Shown: positions 34,999 through 43,921 of the stretch, piece by piece
How the letters are laid out: each line of letters begins with the position of its first letter
Position numbering within the stretch: position 1 is the stretch's first letter
Origin: Plectonema cf. radiosum LEGE 06105
GTDB taxonomy: Bacteria > Cyanobacteriota > Cyanobacteriia > Cyanobacteriales > Nostocaceae
DNA length: 64,000 bases
Reading direction: 5' to 3'
Assembly: GCF_015207665.1 (NCBI RefSeq)
Contig: NZ_JADEWL010000012.1
Location: forward strand, 1 to 64,000
Position numbers and translations under genes: made by a program
The notes under the pieces: model-generated
What the model saw: only the letters and a program-made list of their open reading frames with translations
Told to the model about the DNA's origin: nothing
Databases searched by the model: none

Positions 34999-35372
34999 TG
35001 CAAGCAATTGGACATAAAAGATGGGCGATCGCAGAGGGTTATATACCAGCTTATAGCAATGGACCAGAACCGCAATTCACCAGCCATGAAACAGTTTGTA
35101 TTCTCAATGCTGGTGACGAAGATGCCCACGTGGAAATCACCATCTTTTACAGCGATAAAGAACCTGTAGGACCTTATAAAGAAACTGTTATGGCCCGACG
35201 TACAAAGCATATTCGCTTCAACAATCTCAAAGAGCCCAAACCAATCCCCCTCGATACCGACTTTGCCAGTGTTATTGAATCGAATGTGCCAATTGTTGTG
35301 CAGCACACCCGTCTCGATTCCCGTCAAGCAGAGAATGCCTTACTTAGCACCATAGCCTATGGCAGCAATTAG
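34998..35372 (+). CDS. asrT: Sensory rhodopsin transducer (ASRT)
   Basis: A 124-residue soluble protein matching the Anabaena sensory rhodopsin transducer: MQAIGHKRWAIAEGYIP, TSHETVCILNAGDEDAHVEITI, KEPVGPYKETVMARRTKHIRFN and PLDTDFASVIESNVPIVVQHTR. The known transducer is a beta-rich tetramer that binds the rhodopsin and, at low affinity, DNA. Its ATG overlaps the rhodopsin stop (TAATG), which ensures coupled translation. Downstream, a possible 37-aa frame overlaps its end, and a terminator lies at 35642. Confidence 0.95.
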   Translation: MQAIGHKRWAIAEGYIPAYSNGPEPQFTSHETVCILNAGDEDAHVEITIFYSDKEPVGPYKETVMARRTKHIRFNNLKEPKPIPLDTDFASVIESNVPIVVQHTRLDSRQAENALLSTIAYGSN

Positions 35373-35472
35373 CGAGTACAAAGCCATAGAAATTTTCTAC
35401 CTCTGGACTGGAAGCCATTCAGAACAAGAAGTATGCCATGCCATTCGATTTAAGAACCCCTGTCACTTCTAA
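35359..35472 (+). CDS. Possible 37-residue overlapping ORF after the transducer
   Basis: A frame from an ATG inside the last codons of the transducer (shifted reading) encodes 37 residues, MAAISEYKAIEIFYLWTG and on to a TAA. It has a protein-like amphipathic composition, but no ribosome binding site of note and no family I recognise. It could be a remnant of a third operon gene or chance. I list it only because of its position. Confidence 0.2.
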   Translation: MAAISEYKAIEIFYLWTGSHSEQEVCHAIRFKNPCHF

Positions 35473-35641
35473 ATCCAAATTTTAGTGCAGATTTCTGGCA
35501 AATATCCCTTGCTTCTTACTCACATACTTATTATTCTCATCCAGTTCGGGCGCGTGCGAAAATTCTTTCTTTTATTAGTAATAATGGAGACATTTTTCTT
35601 GTGAAATAAAAGCGATAAAACTAGAGAAAATACATCAAGAT

Positions 35642-35690
35642 AGGCGCTATCATCTTAATTCTGATGAATTAAAATAAATGCGCCTTTTTT
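35642..35690 (+). terminator. Terminator-like hairpin after the rhodopsin operon
   Basis: AGGCGC and GCGCCT pair with a second inner CATC/GATG stem, and six T follow. It would end the rhodopsin-transducer transcript about 270 bp past the transducer stop. The stretch 35473-35641 before it holds no gene. Confidence 0.6.
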
Positions 35691-35754
35691 ACTTGTCTGA
35701 CAGTTAATTAATCCAGCTTTTTATATATATGCCGAAGCTTTAACTGTGGTTAAA

Positions 35755-35979
35755 TTAGTGGCTATTTTGACCACCTTTACGACCAATTTCGGACATATGT
35801 TCTTTATCTTGGCTGGTGACTTCACCGCCTTTTTTGCCAGCTTCTCTAGCTTCTTCAGAAGAGAACTCATGGGCATTTCCTTTCTCATGAGCAGCTTTTC
35901 CACCTTTACTAGCGATTTCGCGTTGCTTTTCTTCATCCATAGATGCGAATCCGCGTTGGTCTTTATTATTATCTGCCAT
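35755..35979 (-). CDS. KGG-repeat stress-induced protein
   Basis: A 74-residue hydrophilic, Lys/Gly/Glu-rich peptide with three KGG motifs: RGFASMDEEKQREIASKGGK, EEAREAGKKGGEV and EIGRKGGQNSH. This is the GsiB/KGG pattern of desiccation- and stress-induced small proteins. It has no hydrophobic core and is probably disordered until dried. Overlapping frames on both strands are shadows. A GGAGAAAACCAAA leader precedes the ATG on the minus strand. Confidence 0.9.
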   Translation of the reverse strand: MADNNKDQRGFASMDEEKQREIASKGGKAAHEKGNAHEFSSEEAREAGKKGGEVTSQDKEHMSEIGRKGGQNSH

Positions 35980-36503
35980 TTTGGTTTTCTCCTAAATTAA
36001 TGCTTCATTAAAAATCTAGTTTTAGTTTATTTATCTTGGAAAGCTTATTAACCCCTCTAAAGGCATAACCAAAATGCTAAATTTTTATCAAAATTATCTT
36101 ACTAAAGTATGAGATAAAAATCATAAATTTGAAATAATTAAAACTGCTATTGAAGTCGGGTTTTTATTACTATCTATTTTTTGATGTGAGCAATATTTAT
36201 TTATCGTAAAAACCCGACTTATGTGATTTTTCTCCAACTCACGTTATCTTACTAAAGTATGAGATAAAAATCATAAATTTGAAATAACTAAAACTACTCT
36301 TCTCTAAAAACTATGGCTAATCAGTAGTTAGTATGCTAATTAAATAGTCGTAAGAAGGCAGAAGGCAGGAGGCAGAAGGCAGAAGGAAAGAAAAGAAAGA
36401 TATTAGTAATAAATGAATTGAGTAAGACTCGAAATCTTTGCACAGCAAATACTACAGCCATTTTTTACTCATATTTAGCATACTATGTACTGAAGAACCA
36501 AAA
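35980..36503. repeat. Spacer with 53-bp direct repeats flanking a hairpin
   Basis: A ~53-bp sequence beginning TTATCTTACTAAAGTATGAG occurs at 36094-36146 and again at 36244-36296, with one or two changes. Between the copies lies a hairpin with arms GAAGTCGGGTTTTTA (36152) and its complement (ends 36220), of the same family as 8292-8353 and 42254-42318. Downstream is a short GGCAGAAGGCAGGAG tandem stretch (36355-36390). No gene is present. Confidence 0.75.
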
Positions 36504-37370
36504 CTATTTACCTGACACATCGAATGTATAAGTCTCGCCGTGGCTCAGATACTTTACTCGTTCATCAAGTCCAGCTTCTGTAACTGCTTGCATAAATTCC
36601 TCAAGAGATGACTTCATAACAGTGTAATCATTGTAGTGAATCGGAATACTTAAATCTGGTGCAATAATCTCAATCGCCTGCACACCTTGTTTAGCATCCA
36701 TAGTTAACAGAATTCCTAAGATTTTTGTTCCTCCGAGGTGAAGCAAAGCTAAGTCAATATCGGGATATTTTTGCGGAATTGCTTTTATGTCCTCATACAT
36801 CAAAGTATCTCCACTAATGTAGAGGCGAAACAATGTTTTATCTATATCTATTGTTGACCCAAACTCTAACATATTTCCGTTTACTGACGGTAGTAATGCA
36901 CTGAGTATTTGCGGTCCATGTCTTCCCGGCATCGCTGTAATACGCACCCAGGCATCATTTTTAGTAACAGTCATTGTTTCCCAAGTATTTAAGGCTTGGC
37001 TAGCACTAAACCCTTTACTTTCTAAACTACTAGCCGCTTGATGGGTAGTAATGATAGGCAAATTTTTATTTAGTTTTGCCTCTGCCACACGGTCAAAATG
37101 ATCCTCATGCATATGAGACAGCACAACCATATCTAGAGCAGGCAAATCCTCTATTTCCATTGCCGGATTAGTTCGGCGTGCAGAGCGTATTCCATAACCT
37201 AGATGTACGTGGTTACCCTGATGCAAAAAATTCGGATCGGTCAAAATTGTCAATCCAGCATAGCGCAGCAGCACGGTGGCGTTACCGATAAAAAACAGCG
37301 AACCACTATTAAAGTCTGCTTCTTGACTATTTCCATTGCTCGGTAGGGCTAATTGTCTTATTTGGTTCAT
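36504..37370 (-). CDS. MBL-fold metallo-hydrolase (UlaG-like)
   Basis: The 288 residues have the metallo-beta-lactamase metal site: SHMHEDHFD (about residues 86-94), the later His in MPGRHGP, the Asp in ISGDTLM and the C-terminal His in IPIHYND. The overall pattern (LLRYAGLTILTDPNFLHQGN) fits UlaG/RomA-like hydrolases with lactonase or phosphodiester activity. The substrate is unknown. Its start overlaps the SDR stop by four bases (ATGA), so it is the second gene of a two-gene operon. Confidence 0.85.
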   Translation of the reverse strand: MNQIRQLALPSNGNSQEADFNSGSLFFIGNATVLLRYAGLTILTDPNFLHQGNHVHLGYGIRSARRTNPAMEIEDLPALDMVVLSHMHEDHFDRVAEAKLNKNLPIITTHQAASSLESKGFSASQALNTWETMTVTKNDAWVRITAMPGRHGPQILSALLPSVNGNMLEFGSTIDIDKTLFRLYISGDTLMYEDIKAIPQKYPDIDLALLHLGGTKILGILLTMDAKQGVQAIEIIAPDLSIPIHYNDYTVMKSSLEEFMQAVTEAGLDERVKYLSHGETYTFDVSGK

Positions 37371-38392
37371 AATTCTAACCCTTGATTCCTATTACCTAAA
37401 GCTATCGCAGCCAATGAAGCGACGGCTCCTACAGCAGCTAATGCTCCCCACTTCAGCGCCGGATTTTTCACCAGCCAATCGGAAATACTCGGTATTACTA
37501 GCTCGTTAAAATCTCCCTCAACCTGGTTGTATCCCTCCATTGGTGTAAACAAATTGTTAGGTCCGTCTGCTGATTTGAGTTCATTCGTTTTCTGTCCTGA
37601 GAAACCAATTGCCGTTAATAATCCATCGACTAATTCCGGCGAAAGCCGCTCTAAAGCATCTAGAATTCGTCCCACATCTCCCACAATATATTCACGGGTA
37701 GGATGTTCTGCCACGTAAAGAATAGCATCAGCTACTAACTTAGGTGAGTAATAGGGCGGTATTCCCGTGGGTTTGACTCCTAATTTAGTCAGAACATGGT
37801 TATAATAAGGAGTATTGATTACTGCTGGTAAAATGCTAGTAACACTAATAGGGATGCCCTTGTGTTGCAACTCTACTCGCAGGGATTCTAAAAAGCCTTC
37901 AAGAGCGTGTTTGGCAGCAGAATAAGGGCTTTGCAGTGGCAAAGCACGTCTACCTTCCATTGAGGAAATATGAATCAAAGCTCCTTGTTTTTGCTGCTTT
38001 AAATAGGGTAATGCTGCCTTTACTCCATACACTTGTCCCATAAAAGTAACGTCAATCACTCGCTCAAACTCTTCTAGAGTAATTTCTTCAAAGGGTGCAA
38101 GCACACCAGTCGCAGCAGCATGAACCCAAGTGTCAATTCGTCCATATTGCTCAACTGTATAATCAGCAATTGCTTTTACCTGGTCAAAATCGGCTACATC
38201 GGCAGTAATTGCCTTTGCTTTACCCCCATTCGATTCGATTTCGTCTACCAAAGACTTTAGTCCTAGTTCGTTTCGCGCTGAAACTATTACCTTAGCTCCT
38301 CGTTTAGCAAAATCAAGAGCGGTTTGTCTTCCGATACCACTCGAAGCTCCGACGATAGAGACTACTTGTTGAGGAATTGGCTTTAATTGCAT
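37367..38392 (-). CDS. Short-chain dehydrogenase/reductase with C-terminal membrane tail
   Basis: A 341-residue SDR: cofactor loop VVSIVGASSGIGRQTALDF (about 9-27), NADP-favouring SARNE after strand 2, catalytic ISSMEGRR (Ser) and YSAAKHALEG (Tyr and Lys). The C-terminal ~100 residues are an extension ending in a hydrophobic segment (WGALAAVGAVASLAAIAL), a probable membrane anchor. The substrate is not evident. It is the first gene of the operon with the MBL hydrolase. Confidence 0.9.
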   Translation of the reverse strand: MQLKPIPQQVVSIVGASSGIGRQTALDFAKRGAKVIVSARNELGLKSLVDEIESNGGKAKAITADVADFDQVKAIADYTVEQYGRIDTWVHAAATGVLAPFEEITLEEFERVIDVTFMGQVYGVKAALPYLKQQKQGALIHISSMEGRRALPLQSPYSAAKHALEGFLESLRVELQHKGIPISVTSILPAVINTPYYNHVLTKLGVKPTGIPPYYSPKLVADAILYVAEHPTREYIVGDVGRILDALERLSPELVDGLLTAIGFSGQKTNELKSADGPNNLFTPMEGYNQVEGDFNELVIPSISDWLVKNPALKWGALAAVGAVASLAAIALGNRNQGLEL

Positions 38393-38755
38393 AATGAAAT
38401 TGTTCCTTATTTTGATTTATTACACTTGGAAGCTGAAGCAAACGGCGAATAATATCTCATAATTACAAAAATAATTACAAAAATTAAATAATCATATTTG
38501 CATGATTGATAATTCATTTTTTCTGATTAAAAATATTTTCGCAGCTTAACTATTAACTTAATTTTTGTAAAAATAAAATCTTAGTTAAGCACAATCTTTA
38601 ATATAGTAATATTAATAATATTTGTTTTTTTTAACAGAAGATTAATCTATCTATAGGGTGAAAATCAAAATATAACTTTATACATCACAAGGATGATTTG
38701 CAAGTAATCGGTACTGAACGAAATTTAAGATAGTGTAGTTCATCTCCATAATCAA
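38393..38755. other. Divergent promoter region
   Basis: A 363-bp AT-rich spacer between the divergent SDR/MBL operon and the antiporter gene. No gene. No conserved operator is recognised. Confidence 0.5.
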
Positions 38756-40039
38756 ATGCCTGTTACTACTCTTGCCGATTTAGATCCGACGCACTTTAAT
38801 ATCGCTTTACTTGCCTTGGGTGGTTTGATCTATATTTATGCCTTGCTCTCTCGCTTTATCAAAGAACGACTTTATCTTTCTGCTCCGATTTTGTCGGTTT
38901 TACTAGGTGTAATTTTTGGACCAATTGGTCTTAACATTTTTGATGTCAAAGCTTGGGGAACCCAGGATATCATTGTTGAACAAATAGCGCGTCTGACGAT
39001 TTCTATTCAACTGATTTCAACCGCTTTACGGTTACGTTCGGCTTATCCGTTTTCTCACTTACGAAGTCTCGCAATTTTCCTCGGACCTTTGATGTTAGCG
39101 ATGTGGATTGTTAATAGCGCACTTATTTATTGGATTTTGGATATTGACTTTTGGGTCGCTGTTTTAATTGGCGCAGTGGTTACACCTACTGACCCGGTGT
39201 TAGCAGCTACTATAGCTACGGGTAAATTTGCCGAAGATAAATTACCGTCTCGCGTTCGCAACCTGCTATCGGCTGAGTCTGGACTCAATGATGGTTTAGC
39301 TTATCCATTTGTGTTTTTACCGCTTTTACTATTGATGCGACCTCCTCAAGAAGCGCTATCTCATTGGTTCTCCGTCATTTGGTTATGGGATGTAGGAGTA
39401 GCGATTCTTTTTGGTTTACTATCTGGCTATCTTGCTGGAAAACTGCTCAAATTGGCGCAAAGAAAAAAATTAATTGATAGACAGTCATTTTTTACTTATG
39501 TACTTGCTCTTGCTTTTATGGTACTCGGCGGCGTTAAGCTAATTGGTAGCGATGGCATTTTATCAGTGTTTATGGCTGGAATTGGTTATGACATGGTAGT
39601 AGAAGAGAACGATCGCATCAATGAAGAAAATGTTACTGAAGCGTTGGATTTAATTGTCACTGTTTTGATTTTTACTCTCTTTGGTTTAGTGATTCCTTGG
39701 AGCGAATGGTTAACTTTAGGATGGAATGGTTTGTTCTTGGTAATTGCTATTTTAGTTTTTCGTCGCTTACCTGCTTTGTTATTATTGAATCGCTTTATAC
39801 CTCATACTAATGGTTTAAAAGATGCTCTATTTATCGGCTGGTTTGGTCCGATTGGTGTTGCAGCTATCTACTATGCTAATTTGACCGTCCATAAGACGGG
39901 TATTGATCAAATCTGGTATATTGCGAGCCTTTGTATTGCTGGCTCGGTCTTAGTTCATGGTGTCACGGCTGTTCCTTTGAGTCTTTTATATAGCCAGTCG
40001 AGTAAAAACAAACAACAAAATCAAGAGCCGGAAACTTAA
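38756..40039 (+). CDS. NhaP-type cation:proton antiporter
   Basis: A 427-residue membrane protein with about twelve helices. It shows the CPA1/NhaP signature around the ion-binding Asp: VVTPTDPVLAATI (about residue 141), ESGLNDGLAYPFVFLPLLL (about 179), and a late helix GWFGPIGVAAIYYA. It is expected to exchange Na+ or K+ for H+ in pH or salt homeostasis. There is no large C-terminal cytosolic domain, so it is a short form. No overlap with neighbours. Confidence 0.9.
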   Translation: MPVTTLADLDPTHFNIALLALGGLIYIYALLSRFIKERLYLSAPILSVLLGVIFGPIGLNIFDVKAWGTQDIIVEQIARLTISIQLISTALRLRSAYPFSHLRSLAIFLGPLMLAMWIVNSALIYWILDIDFWVAVLIGAVVTPTDPVLAATIATGKFAEDKLPSRVRNLLSAESGLNDGLAYPFVFLPLLLLMRPPQEALSHWFSVIWLWDVGVAILFGLLSGYLAGKLLKLAQRKKLIDRQSFFTYVLALAFMVLGGVKLIGSDGILSVFMAGIGYDMVVEENDRINEENVTEALDLIVTVLIFTLFGLVIPWSEWLTLGWNGLFLVIAILVFRRLPALLLLNRFIPHTNGLKDALFIGWFGPIGVAAIYYANLTVHKTGIDQIWYIASLCIAGSVLVHGVTAVPLSLLYSQSSKNKQQNQEPET

Positions 40040-40317
40040 GAAAAAGAAGAAAATTAACTATCCCAAAAAATAATCATGCAAACATTAAGTATTATTACGC
40101 AAAAAAATATTTAACCGTAGCTAACGAATCAAATGGCGTTTATCCCAGAAAAATCTATCTATAGGTAATTTCTAAATTTTATATGGCACTGAATATGTCT
40201 AAAGGAATACAAAGATTTTTATTCCTTTAGGAGAAGTAAAAATAAATCTAAAGTGAATAGTCTTGAAATTAATACAGTTAATTGTTGATAAGCAAATCGA
40301 AATCAAGGAGTTGAATT

Positions 40318-40743
40318 ATGGGAACTCGTAACTTTGCTCTAATTATGGGTATTGTTTTTTTAAGTATTGGAATCATGGGATTTATCCCTTTTTTCGTGAC
40401 CAAACCTGCAACGACATCGCCAGAGTTAATCATCGATACGGGATACGGCTACCTGATGGGTTTGTTTCCCATCAATATTTTGCATAATATCGTACACCTG
40501 GTCTTCGGTGCTTGGGGAATTGGGATCAATGGCAATCTTGTGTTGGCGCGTCTGTATTCTCGCAGTTTAGCTGTAATTTATGGTTTACTTGCGATTATGG
40601 GCTTAATTCCGTTTGCTAATATATCATTCGGCTTAATTCCTATTTTCGGGAATGATGTCTGGCTTCATGCGCTGATAGCAGTTGCAGGTGCTTACTTTGG
40701 CTTTATTGTTCCCAGTCAAGAAAAAACCGGAACAGTTCAATAA
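40318..40743 (+). CDS. DUF4383 small membrane protein
   Basis: A 141-residue protein with four hydrophobic segments, including LNILHNIVHLVFGAWGI-like (about 56-72), which matches the DUF4383 family hallmark. No function is known. AAGGAG precedes the ATG. It is followed 72 bp later by the alcohol dehydrogenase on the same strand. Confidence 0.85.
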   Translation: MGTRNFALIMGIVFLSIGIMGFIPFFVTKPATTSPELIIDTGYGYLMGLFPINILHNIVHLVFGAWGIGINGNLVLARLYSRSLAVIYGLLAIMGLIPFANISFGLIPIFGNDVWLHALIAVAGAYFGFIVPSQEKTGTVQ

Positions 40744-40815
40744 TAGTTCGTATTTTTTGACTGATTTGATAAAGACAAAACTTGAATATAAACACCTAAA
40801 TTAAGAGAATTAACG

Positions 40816-42039
40816 ATGAAAGCAGTTGTTTTTCATGGAATCGGAGATATTCGGCTTGATGATGTTCCAGAACCGGAAATTCAAGACCCGACAGATGCAA
40901 TTATCCGTCTCACTTCCAGCGCAATTTGCGGTACCGATTTACATATGATTCGGGGAACGTTTACGGGAATGAAACCCGGAACGATTTTGGGACATGAAGG
41001 CATTGGGATTGTAGAAGAGATTGGCGCTAATGTGCGGAATCTCAAAAAAGGCGATCGCGTTGTGATTCCTTCTACTATCGCTTGCGGTTCCTGTTCTTAC
41101 TGTCGTAGCGGGTATCAAGCTCAATGCGATAATGCCAACCCCAACGGAAGTGATGCTGGGACAGCGTTTTTCGGTGGTCCAGAAAGCACGGGTCCTTTTA
41201 ATGGATTGCAAGCGGAATATGCTCGGATTCCTTATGCAAATGTGGGATTGGTGAAGTTACCTAACGAGGTAACAGACGACCAAGCCATCCTGATTTCTGA
41301 CATTTTTCCTACAGGCTATTTTGGCGCTGACATTGCGGAAATTCAACCAGGAGATACAGTAGCCGTTTTTGGCTGCGGTCCGGTAGGAATGTTTGCTATA
41401 GTCAGCGCCAAATTATTTGGTGCAGGACGTGTAATTGCAGTGGATACAATCCCTTCACGGTTGGAAATGGCACGAGAACTGGGTGCAGAAGTCATTGACT
41501 TTAATGCTGAAGACCCGATTGAAATGATTCGCGAACTTACCGGCGGAATTGGTGTAGATAGAGTCATTGATGCTGTTGGTGTCGATGCTAATGCTCCCGA
41601 TAGTGGACCTGCTGCCGAAAAAGCACAACAAAAAGCGCAACAGTTTCAGCAGCAATTAGAGCAAATTGCCCCTCAAACCAATCCTCAAAACGGAAATTGG
41701 CATCCGGGTAACGCTCCTTCTCAAGTATTAGAGTGGGGAGTTCAAGCGTTAGCAAAAGCCGGTACACTCTCAATTATCGGCGTGTATCCACCAAGCCATA
41801 ATTTCTTCCCCATCGGTATGGCAATGAATAAGAATCTAACTCTCAACATGGGTAACTGCAATCACCGCAAATATATTCCTACGTTGGTAGATATGGTTCG
41901 CAATGGAACAGTAGACCCTGCAAAAATCTTGACTAAAATCGAGCCGCTGATGTCTGTAATTGATGCATATAAAGCATTTGATCAAAGGCAAGCTGGTTGG
42001 ATGAAGGTAGAGTTGGTACCACAAAAAGTGGCAATTTAA
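40816..42039 (+). CDS. Zinc alcohol dehydrogenase, formaldehyde-dehydrogenase-like
   Basis: The 407 residues form a zinc MDR dehydrogenase. The catalytic zinc ligands are in SAICGTDLH and LGHEG, the structural zinc Cys cluster is CGSCSYCRSGYQAQC, and the NAD loop is VAVFGCGPVGMFA (about 184-196). An extra Gln/Ala-rich helix (EKAQQKAQQFQQQLEQ) followed by NWHPGNAPSQ is typical of the glutathione-independent formaldehyde dehydrogenase-like subgroup. It probably oxidises or reduces a small aldehyde. The substrate is unproven. Confidence 0.9.
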   Translation: MKAVVFHGIGDIRLDDVPEPEIQDPTDAIIRLTSSAICGTDLHMIRGTFTGMKPGTILGHEGIGIVEEIGANVRNLKKGDRVVIPSTIACGSCSYCRSGYQAQCDNANPNGSDAGTAFFGGPESTGPFNGLQAEYARIPYANVGLVKLPNEVTDDQAILISDIFPTGYFGADIAEIQPGDTVAVFGCGPVGMFAIVSAKLFGAGRVIAVDTIPSRLEMARELGAEVIDFNAEDPIEMIRELTGGIGVDRVIDAVGVDANAPDSGPAAEKAQQKAQQFQQQLEQIAPQTNPQNGNWHPGNAPSQVLEWGVQALAKAGTLSIIGVYPPSHNFFPIGMAMNKNLTLNMGNCNHRKYIPTLVDMVRNGTVDPAKILTKIEPLMSVIDAYKAFDQRQAGWMKVELVPQKVAI

Positions 42040-42525
42040 CAAATCTCTGTATTGGATTCTGTATTAAATTAACGTCAATTCGACGGTGAAAAAACGACCT
42101 CACATAATAAGTACTCAGACAAAATTAATTATATATTTGTCATTGCGAGTGGAGCGTAGCGTAACGTAGCAATCGCAATACTTTGAGATTGCTTCACTAC
42201 CGTTCGCAATGACACAAACTATTTTGTCCACTCACTTATATATAACAATATAAGAAGTCGGGTTTTTATGAGATTTGTAAGTGTGTTACAGATATTTATA
42301 CTCAAAAAGCCGACTTCTGTTATGTACAAACCGAAGCGATGGTTGTCATCCAATTGACGTTAAATTAGGTAAAAGCGAATAAGTGGGGAATTATTACCCC
42401 CACCTAAATTATTTGATCTAATAATCTAATAAATAGATATTTTATGATATCAACAAAATATCGCATAAATATAAATGCAAATAATATCAGGTTCGTTTGA
42501 TACAATCATTTTCCGAAGAATAGGT
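42040..42525. other. Spacer with two interspersed palindromes
   Basis: No gene. Contains a TTTGTCATTGCGA...TTCGCAATGACACAAA palindrome (42136-42218) and a GAAGTCGGGTTTTTA hairpin (42254-42318). Both are recurrent interspersed repeats in this window and may act as terminators. The rest leads into the peroxiredoxin gene. Confidence 0.65.
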
Positions 42526-43065
42526 ATGACAACTACACAAGTAACCTCAACTAAACTGCAAACCGGAGTTCTGGCTCCGTCTTTAGAAGTTCAAACGGTG
42601 GATGGTGATGTTTGGAAACTAGCCGATCAACACCCTCAAAACTACACAATGATTCTATTTTATCGGGGATTGCATTGCCCGATTTGCAAAGAGCAACTGG
42701 GTGAATTGGAGCAACGGTTAGAGGAATTTAAAGAATTGGGCGTGGAAACGATCGCCATCAGTGGAGACAACCAAGACTGCGCCCAAACAACTAAACAAGA
42801 GTGGAATGTAGCACAGGTTCCCATCGGCTATGGTTTGAGTATTGAATCAATGCGGCAGTGGGGGCTTTATATCTCCAAAGGAGCCTCAGAGAAAGAACCG
42901 CCTCTGTTTAATGAACCCGCTCTATTTCTGATTAAACCCGATTGCACGGTCGCTTATGCCGTCATCAACAGCGGTCCTTTTGCTCGTCCCCATTTGAGTG
43001 ATATTGCATCGGGCATCGATTTTATATTGAAAAATCAATATCCCTTACGTGGCACTGAAGCATAG
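42526..43065 (+). CDS. Peroxiredoxin-like (AhpC/TSA) protein
   Basis: A 179-residue thioredoxin-fold protein from the ATG at 42526 (MTTTQVTST). The peroxidatic centre is in FYRGLHCPICKEQLGELE, a CxxC variant of the peroxiredoxin-like group, with surrounding GVLAPSLEVQTVDG and TIAISGDNQDCA. It likely reduces hydroperoxides or acts as a thiol reductase. It begins a run of six closely spaced plus-strand genes to 47.8 kb. Confidence 0.85.
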   Translation: MTTTQVTSTKLQTGVLAPSLEVQTVDGDVWKLADQHPQNYTMILFYRGLHCPICKEQLGELEQRLEEFKELGVETIAISGDNQDCAQTTKQEWNVAQVPIGYGLSIESMRQWGLYISKGASEKEPPLFNEPALFLIKPDCTVAYAVINSGPFARPHLSDIASGIDFILKNQYPLRGTEA

Positions 43066-43134
43066 GGACATATGACTGGTTGGCTCAATAAGTCGCCTTA
43101 TTTAAGTAATCTCGAATCGGTAAACCATTACATC

Positions 43135-43917
43135 ATGAAAGAACAAAGTTTGAAAGGAGAAATTGCTGTCGTCACAGGTTCTGACTCTGGAATTGGTCAG
43201 GCAACTGCGATCGCCTTTGCCAGAGAGGGTGCCGATGTTGCTATTACATATCTCGATGATCGCAACGGGGCAGAGCATACCCGTAAACTCGTTGAAGAAG
43301 CGGGTAGCAAAGCGGTAGTTGTGCCGTTAGATCAAGCTCAACCCGATCAGATCGATCGCTTATTTCAAAAAACGCAGCAGCAGTTAGGTACACCTACTAT
43401 TCTGGTAAATAATGCTGGGATAGATTCAGCCGGAATTCCAGTAAAAGATATGCCCTATGAGCGCTTTGACAAAGCATTGAAGACCAATCTCTATGGTCCG
43501 TTTCTGTGCTGTCAACACTTCATTCGTGGGTTAGAGGGCAAAGATAAGCGGGGTGTAATCATCAACATCACCAGCGTCCATCAGGAAATTCCTAGAGCCG
43601 GAGCGGCGGACTATGACATTGCCAAAGGTGGTCTGCGGAACCTGACTCGCACATTAGCGTTAGAGGTTGCAGAAAAAGGCATCAACGTCAATAACATTGC
43701 ACCAGGAATGGTGCTGACTCCCTTTAATGAACCTGCCAAAGATGATCCAGAGGTTTGGCAAAAGCAGGTGCAGTCCATTCCCATGAAGCGGGCAGCTGAA
43801 CCTCAAGAAATTGCCCATGCCGCTGTATTCCTCGCTTCAAGTGATGCTAAGTATATTCACGGCACCACGTTGGTCATAGATGGCGGACTGATGCAGTTTA
43901 TGGGACAAGGAGCGTAA
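43135..43917 (+). CDS. SDR glucose dehydrogenase-like oxidoreductase
   Basis: About 260 residues from the ATG at 43135 (MKEQSLKGE). It has the SDR cofactor loop VVTGSDSGIGQATAIAFAREG (split here between VVTG and IGQA), ILVNNAGID, active-site Ser in NITSVHQEI and YDIAKGGLRNL (Tyr and Lys). The fold matches glucose/ribitol dehydrogenases found in stress gene clusters. The substrate is not proven. It is 69 bp downstream of the peroxiredoxin gene. Confidence 0.9.
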   Translation: MKEQSLKGEIAVVTGSDSGIGQATAIAFAREGADVAITYLDDRNGAEHTRKLVEEAGSKAVVVPLDQAQPDQIDRLFQKTQQQLGTPTILVNNAGIDSAGIPVKDMPYERFDKALKTNLYGPFLCCQHFIRGLEGKDKRGVIINITSVHQEIPRAGAADYDIAKGGLRNLTRTLALEVAEKGINVNNIAPGMVLTPFNEPAKDDPEVWQKQVQSIPMKRAAEPQEIAHAAVFLASSDAKYIHGTTLVIDGGLMQFMGQGA

Positions 43918-43921
43918 AAAA

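Noticed and set aside
35721-35936. 71-codon Lys-rich minus ORF
   Set aside because: It is a shifted frame of the KGG stress protein gene. The KGG frame at 35755-35979 has the known repeats and the proper start.
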